From NCBI RefSeq assembly GCF_963678635.1, contig NC_087066.1, forward strand, positions 20,987,996-21,051,995: a DNA stretch of 64,000 nt, written 5' to 3'. The position numbers and the translations under genes were made by a program. The notes beneath the pieces were generated by a model that saw nothing but the letters and a program-made list of their open reading frames with translations, had not been told where the DNA came from and searched no databases. This DNA comes from Symsagittifera roscoffensis. Taxonomy: Eukaryota > Xenacoelomorpha > Acoela > Convolutidae. Position 1 is the stretch's first letter. Each line of letters starts with the position of its first letter. This document shows positions 43,248 to 55,300 of this stretch, piece after piece.

Positions 43248-44474
43248 GTAGTTAAAGAGATCCAAAATGCCCGCCATTTCTTAAGACACTTGACATCGAC
43301 GCCTTCAGAAAAACTACTTAAATACGAATTTGTTGCATCGACTTACAGCTTTTTAAATAAGAGCGCCAATAAAATCTATGCATTTTGTAAAGAAAATTTT
43401 CCAAAATTTGAAAATTCGTGCACTGGAAAATTCGTGTCTTAAATCCACTCTCTGAAGAATTAGAGATTTAAACAAATATTAAAAAACATAAAATACACAC
43501 ATGCTTAATTGTTCAACAAAGAACATTAGTTGATTTTTTCAAACGTTTTATTCTCCAATAAAATATGTATTTTGCTTTTTCTTTGGCGAGTTTTATGTTC
43601 TGTAAAGACATAAAACAAATTTTGTTTGTAATTTTTATGTCTATTTTCCCTTCCGATGTCTCGAACCATTAATGTCAAAGGGCTCCAAATTTACAACTTT
43701 ACGATACACCCTGATCAGATAATAGCTTTGGTAATTTAGCACTTCACCCTTGGCATTTGAAATTAACAAGTTTTTATGGATTATAGACCACAAAGTAGCC
43801 AAATAAGGTGTCAAGTTCTTCATTTGAATGGCCAAGGGTATTGTAATTTTCAGAGACAAGGAAAAAAATTCACATTGTCAAAAGTTACATCGGCAAGAAC
43901 CAAAAAAAAAATAAACAAAATTTTCAAAGTGAAAATGTTGAAAATACTTTTTTTTCAAAATGTTTTCAAATTTAAACAATAAACAATCAGAAAAAAAATT
44001 CAAAGGTTTTGGATTTTTAAAATACTCAAAAACAAAACAAACAGAACTAAAAGCTTATCAAAAGATTGTCCTTTAAGCTGCCTATCATACAAATACGTAG
44101 TAGAACAATTGAGAATCTTAGAAATGACTTCATTATTCACATATTTCAATTTGATGATTTTGCCTTCCGACTTCTGCTTTGGGCGAATTGTTTTATTCGC
44201 CCGCTGTTCTGTAATACAATTATGTAAATGAAGTAGCACAAATGGACCCCTAGGCGTGAAAATGATCATTCAAAGCTACCCATAAATCGAGGCAAAATAG
44301 TTTCGTTCTTGTTTACAACCATATAATTAAAACGCAATTTGCTTTCTGCTTCTAGTTTTTTTTTTCATATCACCACCCAATCATTTGCAGTGCAAGAGAA
44401 GACCTCTTATATCAAGGAAACGGAAATTATACTATAAAGTTTTCTTTGTTATTCAAATTCTTCTTGAAGGTGGC
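43248..44474. other. Intergenic, nothing recognised
   Basis: No supported feature. Confidence 0.45.
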
Positions 44475-45737
44475 GCTCCCGGGTCGTGGTGCTCGATTTA
44501 TGTTTCAATTTTCTCGAAAAAATTGGTATGTTTCGTTTGTCTGGTCAAATTTTGGTATGTTTCGAGTTTCGCGACCAAATTGTGGTATTTTTCGACTTTG
44601 TTCGACCCAATTCAGATCTTTTTCTATAGGTTTCTACTTTCTCTGACATTTTTAAAACTTTGAAAGTTTAACTCCGCATAGATATGTTTCGATTTTCTCG
44701 ACCAAAAATGAATATGTTTCGACTGTCTCGACTTTCTCTACAAAGAAAAAATTTTCTCGCTTTTTGTCGGCTGTTATTGCTCCAAAAACTGTTCTCAAGG
44801 CTTATTTGATCTCTCAGAGAAAACAAATGTGGTTTCAATTTTCATTTCAAATTTTGGAACTGAAAATTTGTTTTTATTTGGTTTAGTTTTTAATGGTGTT
44901 CAATATAAATGAAATAGCTCCGATATTGAGACAGTTTCTATTGCGCCTGTAAGTTTTTATCTTTTTTGTTAATATGTTTTTAGTAAAGCCGATTTGTTGA
45001 AACAGTACAAAAAATTTCAAAAATTTCCTCGATTGATGTTTTGACTGTCCTCGGCCTACATTTCGACTGCGCTTGATCTACGCTTTGATTTTCTCGACTA
45101 TCAAAAAATCCTGAGTAAGTTCACAAAAAATTATAATGTATGCTCTTCAGTTGTTTTTTTTGTGATAATACTTGCTATGAAAAAAAAAAATAATAAGAAC
45201 CTTAGAAATGCCAAATTCCTCATTTTTTCTAAGTTGAATATCCCAATTTTGCTTTTACTTTCAGTAAAAATCTGGACTGAAACTGTTGATGTGAAAACTA
45301 ATACTTGAAGAATTATTGGAAGAATTCATTTTTCCTTGCCTCAGGAACCCTTAGATTTCCAAAACTTAAATGGTTCCCTCTGAAACTTTTAGTTTTGCGT
45401 CTAGCAAATCTCCTCAATTGATCGTTGCGAATGACAAACTTTGGACGGAGATTTTTTCTGAGCAGACTTTATTTCTCAATTTTCAGTTTAAATTTAATTA
45501 AAAACAACTAAAATTTTGAAAAAAAAATTAAGTTGTTTTCGACCTATCTTTCAACTGTGCTCGACTTATGTTTTGACTTTCACGACCTATGTTTCAACTC
45601 TCTTGACCATTATCGGATATGTTTCGACATTGTGCTCGACTTAAAATAGCTTCTCGACCGCCAAATTTCAGTCGCAAAACTGCACTTGCTCGACTTTCAA
45701 CGTCGAAACATAAGTCGAGCACCTCGACCCGCGAGGC
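44475..45737. mobile_element. 1.26-kb inverted-repeat element rich in GTTTCGAC/CTCGAC motifs
   Basis: About 32-bp ends: left 44475-44506 (GGGTCGTGGTGCTCGATTTA...) and right 45705-45736, whose inverse reads GGGTCGAGGTGCTCGACTTA. The subterminal parts on both sides contain many copies of TATGTTTCGAC and CTCGACTTTC variants. The middle is AT-rich. No transposase frame, so it is non-autonomous or foldback-type. Confidence 0.75.
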
Positions 45738-46094
45738 TATTCAACCTAACGAGTAGCTATCCTCTGGGATAAATATTCCAATTACGTAACGACAGACAAA
45801 ACATGATCAAATACAAATCAGAAAAAAATATCGGCCAGCTAAATATTATCAATAATATAATTGTTTTTGAAAAGCTTAACAAACTTTGAAAATTGATCCT
45901 CTGAAAACGTTTCAATTTCATCAGGTAAAATTTAATTTGACATCAAAATATTGAAGGATAAAGATAAAAAAAGGATTTTTGCGTTAAATAGGAACATTTT
46001 TGTTCAAGATTTTTGAACAATTTTCTTCAACAGTACTTAAATGAACAGTTACGAAATGTCTTAGAGTTAGTTTAAAAAAATAGATTACTTTCAG

Positions 46095-46351
46095 TTAATT
46101 GGAAATTCTATTGCCATTGTTTAAATTGAGAGTTGTTTATGGTAAGCTAGAAACAAGAAAAGAACAACAAAAACAGCAGCAACAAAACGGCATCGACAAC
46201 AACAACAACGACAACAATAGATGAAGAACTTGAGTGTAGTGGTAGTGGTGTCGCTACTCGTCGTCTTGCTTACGAGTGACCATCTTGCTTCGGCTGTTGC
46301 CACAGGCGAGACGCAACGACTGAGAAGATGTGCTCGGGGAACCGACGGAGA
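46095..46351 (+). other. Neuropeptide gene exon 1: 5' UTR and signal peptide
   Basis: The coding part starts at 46221. The upstream leader is rich in AAC/CAA triplets (AACAACAACAACGACAACAA) and may begin after the acceptor CTTTCAG at 46094. It codes 43 residues plus two bases: a positive start (MKN), a 14-residue hydrophobic core, then ETQRLRRCARGTDG. The donor AGA/GTAAGTGC at 46351/46352 is strong. An in-frame TAA lies within the donor itself, so the exon cannot simply read on. Confidence 0.75.
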
Positions 46352-49300
46352 GTAAGTGCAAACATTTTTGTATCCTTTTCAAACTCTGGATCATCAAAAA
46401 ATAATTTAATTTTCCTATTTCATTTCCGTTTCTATGAAACTACAATATAGGTATCTTATTTCGAGCTCAGCTGAAATAAAAATGAGTACAGCAAGTGAAA
46501 TCAGTAAATTGCGAATCCAGTCATCAATGTATCATCAAGTATCAGCGCCTGTGATAATTCAAAGACCAACAAAATCTAGTTTGCAGACCACATCAAAATA
46601 GCTGATCAATTCTAAATGCGTATGTTTACAAGAAAACATTACATCAATTGAAAAGTCTGATTTTGCGATTTTATTTACTGTGTTGGTACATAAACTTGTC
46701 TCGATTAGATATAGTTTGAAAAAGGTCTCGTTTGACAAATGATATCATTTGAAAGATGAAAAATGTTTTGATTAGGTATCGTTTTTAGAATTATTACAAT
46801 GAGCACGAGCATAGACAAGCATAATTGTTCAGCCAAAAAAAAAAGAAAATAATTCGATTTCTGCTTCTCATTTTCGAAATTGACTTTTTCCTATCATAAA
46901 AATGAAATGATAACATCTGGTGTGTTTGGGTTTGATACGGCCCATATCTATCACTTTTTAAAACTAAAATTGATTATATAAAAAAGAGTTGTTTTCCTAT
47001 TATGTAAGAACATTTATCATACTCAGATGCTCTGAAAGGCTTGTCTAATTTTTTACAAATCTCAATGGAAAAAATGAGATTATGATTCATTTTGAAATTA
47101 AAATTAACAACAATTGATTGAACAAGCCCATTTGATTAGATAAACTGATTTACAACACACTTAACAGTTTTTATGTTCGCAGATAAAGTAAATTTTATTG
47201 CTTAAAAAAATCAGATCGAATTGGGTGGATTTTTACAAGATACTATAAATAATTGACATCTAAGCAAAATCAAATCGACTTTTTGGGTTAATTAATTTGA
47301 AAGGTTTTTCAGGTTAATCTAATTATTATTGTTCCGACTTTCGTAACGAAAGTAACGGAATATTTGTGCTCGGGGTGGGTTTTTTTTCTTCAGACAAATT
47401 TTGACTTTTTAGCCATTTATATTTAGCCAATGAGCTTAAACTTGAAAAGATAATTTACCCGTGATCATTTTTTGTAAAGTTATGGCAAATTTTTTCGGCT
47501 GTTTGTCGCACATTGCAAAGCTCCCTCACAGCTGAATTTCAAATTTGAATAACAACTTTAATATCGCTTTAATGAAAGCTTTCGTGGTGAACAGCCGTAA
47601 AACTCTGATCACATCAGTTGTTCATGCTTTTAAACAGTATATCACTCATTTGGCAATTATACATAATAGAGGCTCCTCTATTCTCTACTTTTCACATACC
47701 GTCTAACTCACCTACCACTTTTCATTACAATCGTTAACATGAACAAAAGTTAAGACTGCAGGAAGTCAGCTTCGAAAAAGGCGTCTACTTTCTTGCGGTT
47801 TCAAGACATAGCGCAGTTTAATGAAAATCGGCAAATAACAATACGAAATAAATACGACTAATTATTGCTCCGACTTTCGTAATGAAAGTAACGGAATATT
47901 TGTGCTCGGGGTGGGTTTTTCTTCCAGACAAAATTCGGCTTTTTAACTAGCCATTTTTCACGGGATTTTAAAAATATCATTCGAAAGGTGTTGTTGCCCT
48001 GAGCTTAAATATGATCACCTGTGATCATTTTTCGTAAAGTTATGGGGGTTTAAATATAGCTATTTTGGCCAATTTGGAACAATTAAAGCGCGATATATTT
48101 CGCGCTATTAACGCGTAAGCGGAGAGTTAATCGGTCTTAGAAATCGTTCCAAATTGGTAGAAAGAAGCTTATTTGCCATAATTGATTTGTTACAGGAGCA
48201 TATTTTATCACTTTGAATTTTATATGGCGTTTGTGGGGATGATTTTCACAAAAAATCTCAAAAAAAAATTTCAATTTTTTTATTAATTTTAACTTTTTCA
48301 TGTTATTACTGCTCCAGAGACCTAAAAAGTCAAACGGAACATTCAGGGCTTCACCCTGATACGAGCGGTCTTGTTTTTATTACATTTAAATTTTCCATGA
48401 TATTACTGCTCCATAGATCTTAAAAGGCAGACGGAACATTCAGGGCTTAGCCCTGATTCGAGCAGTCTTGTTGTTTTCGAAATTTGTACTCAAATATATT
48501 ACGTAAGTTTTTTTAGTGGGCTACAGTCATTTGAAGAGAATTGCTTGCCGTAAATCATTAATTCCAGACTGATAACCTTAAAATTGTGCATCCAAAGTAA
48601 TCCCGCGGTGATAAAAATAAATTTAACCGAAGTTTTTCAAATGCTTTTAAGATCAATATAAGGTACAATTTTATAAAAACAAATGAGACATCTTAAATTG
48701 GTACAAATAATTTTGACTGGAAAAAACAATTTGTACAAAAATAGTTGAAAGAAGGGTGGATACAATTCGATTTAAATCAATGTATTTCCCATTCAGTTAT
48801 TTTATATGCAAACATGATGTGTCAAATTTTGAAGCTGTAGTTTTTTTTTTCAAAAAATGAACTTTAGTCAATTTAGAACTGACAGGAATGGATAATTTTA
48901 ACTATAACTTTGGATAAGCTTAAATCAATATAAAAATGACTAAATCAAAAAAATTTTAAAGATTAGACAGTAAAGTTACTGACGTGAAGCGACAAATCGT
49001 AACAAAAACAAATTCGCACTTATAGACAAATTGCATCAGAAGACTACTTGCAATATACTTATAGACGCAGTCGCGCCAGCGTGTTGCGAGTTTGCCAACA
49101 TAGGTTAGGATTGTCAACAAAATTTAGAGCCAGTTATCACCATGAAGCGTCGAAGCACGCATAGAGCACCTACTGAAGATCTTGAACAAAAGCTGATAAG
49201 TTGATAATTTTTATTGTTATTTTACTAGATGTCGCTTTCCGTAAATTTAGCAAGTTGTTTTTTGTTAGTTGTTTTTTGTTGCGAGTTGTTGCTGTACCGG

Positions 49301-52300
49301 GGACTAAACAATAAACTCAAATAGTTCGAGATGTTTACCTATTTTAACACAACTTGTTCCTATTCAAGAAATTTGAAAATGTACGTTTCGCTAGAAATTA
49401 CTCATTGCTGTACCCAAAAAGCTTGGGCTGCTTTTTTTTATGACTCGTAGTTTTACTCAAAAGGTCACAGACAGCGCAGATATTTTCTTCTTTTCTCAGT
49501 CATTCCCCTAATAAGTCTGAGATGTTTATTCATTTTTTTCCTTCATAATTTTTTTTTCATTTGATAGTTTTTCAAATATTTGTTTCACATATTCAAAATG
49601 TCTTTCTTGATTTGTAGTATTTAATTTTGCGGTGGAAATAACACAAAAAAATCTAAATAGCATCATTAGAGTGATTTGCGGGAGCTCGGATAATTTGGTC
49701 GACCCACCAAAAAAAGGCCGAATTTTTTTTTGAATATTTCGAGACACTGCTCCCTCCCATCGAGAAAATCTTAGATCCGCTCTTGTCTGAGAGCCGGAAT
49801 GCCCACAATTTCTAGAAAGAACTATGGTCTAAGGTGTTTTTAGCCCAATTTTAGGTATCTCAAAGCAAACACTAGAGCGCCAAGAACTGTTTCAATTTCC
49901 GCTGTCTTTTCTTAAATATTTTTTACTTTGCGATTTTTAAAAAGCAGAAGACGACGAACACTAAGGTTTGATGGACTCTTTGAGCTCTGCGAATGACTTT
50001 ATTAGTTAGCACGATTCAATATTAAGCTAAAAAATATATTTTTGATATTTTTACGGTCTGGCGTGCTTTCTTATTTTTCTTATGAGTCAGTTCTACAATT
50101 GATTGGTCTGACTGAGATGTTTTCACAATATTTTTAAAGTCATTCTCAGCAGATCCGAGGTCTTTTCACCAGACTCAGGTATTTTTTCTTTTCTTGGATC
50201 AATCCTTTCTATTCACGAATAGTCGGAAAAGCTCCCGTAGTTTTTAAGTGATTCTTTCCCTCAAACAGCCTGAGATGCTTTTAATCTTTCTTACGAAATT
50301 TTCTTTTATTCATGTAGTCTGGGATACTTTCTGGTTATTATGGCTCGTTCGTAGACTCAAATTAATGGGATGCTCTCCTAATTTTATACGACTGGCTCTT
50401 TCCAGATGCATTTAAGTGCTCTGCTGCTTTGCACCATTGTTTTTTTCTCAACACACTAAGTTTCAATTTTGTTGATAATAAATTAATCATATTTTTACGT
50501 CTCGTTCGTATACTCAGATGATTTTCTTTTTCCTAGGACTTATTCCTTTTCCCAAAAAATCTGAGATGTTTTTCTACAAAATTATCTTTTTTATAGAGTC
50601 TGAGAGACCCTCGTCTTTTTTATATTCTTATATTCAAATGGTCTGAGGAGGTTCACTATGCACCTGTAGTTTGAAATGCTGTTCTACTATTTACGAGTGG
50701 TTTCTATGCTCAAATTGTCTGAGATGGCAATGATAGTGTGTGAGGACAAGCTCTCACTTGACCTCCAGCTTCAGGTCTACCACAACCTGACCAAATTTAG
50801 CTGCAATAGTGGTACCACGTAAAAGTTCTAGACGCAAAAAAACGGCCTTGAGTCGCAAAAAACAGCTTCGCTCAGCAAAATAACACTGTCTGGAATGTGG
50901 GGAGATAATACAAATGGACTATCCTTGACAGGACTGTTAAGGCCTACTGATAGCTCCTCTGCGATTCGCAGGAACTACAATTATATTATTATAGATTCTA
51001 AACCGTCTGCGTATTTGGTGATTCTTGACGTTGAACTGTTTAATACTCTTACCCTTTACTCTTGATGCTATTCTTTGAGAACTATTATCAACTCATTCTT
51101 CTTCACCTTTTTTGTTTTACCACTTTTCACAAGAAATTTTTAATAGAATTTAGAGGACACAGAATTTAAAAGAAAACAAACATGGTATATTATTTTATTG
51201 TTCGCAGTGAAGACGGTCCGAAAAAGGGGCATTTTCAAATCTGAGTCTCGATTGAGAAGGCTACACTTAAATGCCACGCGCAATTCCTTATGAGTTATTT
51301 GTTATTGAGGTATATGAATCTCACTTGCGATCTCACCTAGGCCGTAGTTCTTTTTTGCGTTTTTCTGAATGCATTTTTCTACAAATTTGTCGAAAATTTT
51401 CTGCAAGTTTGTTCTGCAAGAGTGACGAAAAAATTTGTTCTGAAAGTTTGACCAAAAATGTCTGCAAGTTTGTTCCTTGGTTTGTTTGCGTTTTTTGAAT
51501 GCATTTTTCTGCAAGTTTGTCAAAAATCATAATTGTGAAAACAGAAACATCCATACGTATTCGGTGGTTGTTGATTTTCAACCGCCCACTCCTATTTTTT
51601 TCGCGTGTTTCACTGAGCATACTGAGGCTGTATGGAAACGTGTTCATCAAAATTGGTCCATTCTGGCGATTAATTAGTGAATCATAATGTTGATAATTCA
51701 ATTGAATTTTGCTCTCTGCATTTAACCTAAATTTAACATAATACCGATTTCCGACTGCTGAAAATGGCATCAAATGACGCGTGCTGCATTTGTTTTATAC
51801 CAGGAAATCCTGGAAACCGACAGAACTCTATCCCTCTGTTCCTGTGGTTAAACTTTACCTGATACCCAAACTTGGTTCTCAAAAGGAAACGATCTCTCTA
51901 ATTTAAATCCGGTTCTTCAAACTAAAAAACTGACGTTATCAATTAATACGTTTCATGGAATGCAAAAATCTGCAGATCTTTTTTATGGCTCGCTGCAAAG
52001 TTCTAACTTTTATCAGAAAACTTTCAGAATCGCTGATAAATCGACAATGAACTTTTGCATGCGTTTCAAAAACGACCTATATTTTTCTTTTGAATCCAGT
52101 GAAAGATTGAATAATCTGCTGCGGTAGTTATGATGCTTTGTTGTTTGAAGAGAATATGTTTCCGTGTAATCAGAAACTTCAGCTTCTAAAAAAATTGTCT
52201 AAAAAAATAAAAATTTTGAAATTTCGTGCTTGTAAGCACAAGTTTTGCTCAAACTTTTGATTGACAGTTTCTGTTATGTTTCAGTTGCCTTGAGCAGGCG

Positions 52301-55300
52301 AAGCGGCTGATCAAACGTGCTGCACATCTGGCAATGCGTAAGTGCACAACCATTTTTATAATCGAATAGCTAACCTTCGGTTTTTGTCAAAGTAACGATT
52401 TTGTGCAAGTTGTTAAAAATTATCTACAAGGGCTCGCTGATGACCATTTGTGAAAGATATGCCCATAAATTTAAATGGCTAGATTAGCCCACTAAAATTA
52501 AACTACAAGTAAACGGCAGATGATGAGTTCTGATTGGCTATAAAAGATTGTTGTTTCTAAACGATGTCCTCTCCAAATGAATTAAGGGGGGGGGGCATGG
52601 TCCTATTCTTGACGAAAAAATTAATAAAAAACAAGGATAACTGGTAACTGTGCAAGTAGCACAGAATGTTCCGACCATAGTTTTAAAAAATAAACAAAGT
52701 TTATTTTCAAATTATTATCGTTTTTTACCGGCGTGGTGTGATAAAAGGAGCTGAACAAAAAACTAGAGATTAGTTATGTTTGACAGTCATAGTGAAAGAA
52801 GCAAATTGAAAAACAGTTTTTGTAGAAAAATTACTACAAAAACAAAAAAATCAAAGTTTTTTGCAGTTTTTGAATTTTTGAAGATTTTGATTCCAAAAGG
52901 CGCTAAAATACTCAAGATAAACTAAAGTTACCCAAGTAAAACTAATTTTTTACTTTTTAATTAAGCTTTTGTAGCTTATAAGCATTTAAAATAAAACTGC
53001 TTTCTCGCTTTATTCGCTCGAAATCAGACTAAAAATCAAAAATTTTAAATCAGTTTTTCTCAGCACTGGGAAAACTTTTCTGAAATTATTGAATGTGTTT
53101 CAAATTAAGACTGCAAGGGCTTTAAAATGATATATCACTCAACCCAGTCCGATTGTTTTTTGTGGAAAATAAAAGCAAAAAAAAACAAAAAAAAACTAAA
53201 ACAGACCCGAATACAAAGTTTCAATGGTCGAACAAAAACATTAAATTAGTAGTGTCCGAAATTCCAATTTTATCCTAGAAACACATGTCCGAGCACCTTT
53301 CGAAGGTGTCATCGAATCTAAGTATTACGTGTAGCTTTGGAAAGTTAACTTGACATTACTGATAATGTTTAGTTACTTGTTTACTTGAAGAATTATGGTT
53401 ATCAAATTGAACTATCTTTCATCAAAAACAAAATAACCTTATCATATGTTGGTTCAATAGCGTGCTTAGGTTGCGCGGAGTCTCTGAAAATTGTAAGAGA
53501 GACCTGGAAATCAATTTGGTCGACCTAAAAAAAATGACATTTCCAAAAATTTTTCAAAACCCCCTAGCCTCAAAAAATTTCTGCAGATGACACTGCAAAA
53601 GATGCTTCTCTTCAAAATTGAACCCATGCCTGCCACAGACCCTTAAAAATATATACAAAACTTCATGCTACAATTTTTCAATACTTTTAAGGATTTAATT
53701 TATAAGTAACGTTGACTACAGAAAAAAATTACGATGAAAATGTACTGCTCAATTATTTGTCATATTCAGCCAATGAAGGTTTCTTATTGATTTCCTTATC
53801 TAGTAAGTCACATTAAGGGTCATATAATTTTCATGACATCTGGAAAATACAGGAATAATGACAATCCTTGCAATATATATGGGAATTTTTAAACTCTAGT
53901 TGAGCTCCTTGAGCTTGTCTTTTCAGAAGTCTCCTTATGGATTTTAGTCGGGTCCATTAAACAAAATTGCTTTTTTAAATTCTCGCTTAGCCGAAGTTAT
54001 AAATTCAGATATGTTGCATTATAGTGAAGATCTTTTATTTTATGATGCTTCAACTTTTGCTATAAAAGTAATTGTTGGTATCCATCTAAAGCAATTTTTA
54101 TGACCTTCCAGATTTTTGAAAATATGGCCAAAAATTTTGTTGATTTTTAAAAATCCGATCGACAAAATATGATGTATGGGTGATTAAACGAAAGACAGTA
54201 AAATACTTAGGCCAATCACTCATTTTTCCCCGGTATTAATTTCACCAGAACCGGATGTGACCAAATGAACAAAGAAAATTAAAAAGAAAATCAATTTGAT
54301 CTCGATCACTTCATAGCTGTCAATCAAATTTATTAAAACATCTGAAATTTTTCAAAGAGGTATCTAATTGAGTTTAAAATCAGAAGAAAATAAAAATCAA
54401 CTGAATATTTATTTTTTTTGAGTGATACTTCTGCTTTTGAGAAAACAGATTTCTGTAGGGAATTCCAGGACGAAGCAAAATGATTTTTGTTTGGACAAAC
54501 AAGATAGCAATAGGAACTCGTTTTAATTGATTGATTTGGTATTTTGAGGTTATATGTTAATGCTGGCGTTGCTAAAGAGACACTGTTTTGTCTGAACTTA
54601 CTTCCTTTCCTCTTCTGAAAAACAGATCTGTTTTTTAGAAGCTTGGAATTTAAATACCTTTGATGATCCACGAGAAGCAAACAATTTTTCTAATTGCGAT
54701 GATAAAGTTTCAAGAAAATAGGAAAAAGTTTGGGCGATGGAGTTTTGTGATCATTGGTGAGTTTTTTTGCCGCGCAGGGTCTAAAAAAATCTTGGTGCCG
54801 AAGAAAGCGTGTATGAATTTATAAGACAATTTACCTATTTAATAGGCTACACCAGTAGACTTAGGGGGGGGGGGAGGGCGGACGCTCCTTTCTCAGCAGT
54901 GATTCGACCCCCTGCCGACCCAAACGGTCCCCCTTTGTACTATTTTGAGATCCCATTTTTGGCGACGGACCCTAGAATTTTTCTAGAGGCGCCTTTGGCG
55001 CCAATATGTACTAATTTTGAAGCGCGCGTCAAAAAAACGCGATTTTTTTGTCAAAATTTTCCAAAAATTGCCTAAAAACGCCTTTTTGGCCTGTTTTTTT
55101 TTTTCAAAATTTTGCCTGTGGCGCAGAAAATTTGGTCAAGATGGGGTCTTTATAGTGATTTAGGAGAGCTGAGAAAACCAATTTGGCGGACTTAAAAAAA
55201 GGTCGACAAAATTTTCAACATTTCTTAAAAATCCGCCCCCCCCCCCCACTCAAAAAACCCTAGATCCGCACCTGATACGCTATCTTCAAACTCACAGCCA

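Noticed and set aside
54809-55075. Plus-strand frame of 88 codons
   Set aside because: Covered by the inverted GGGCGGAT MITE.
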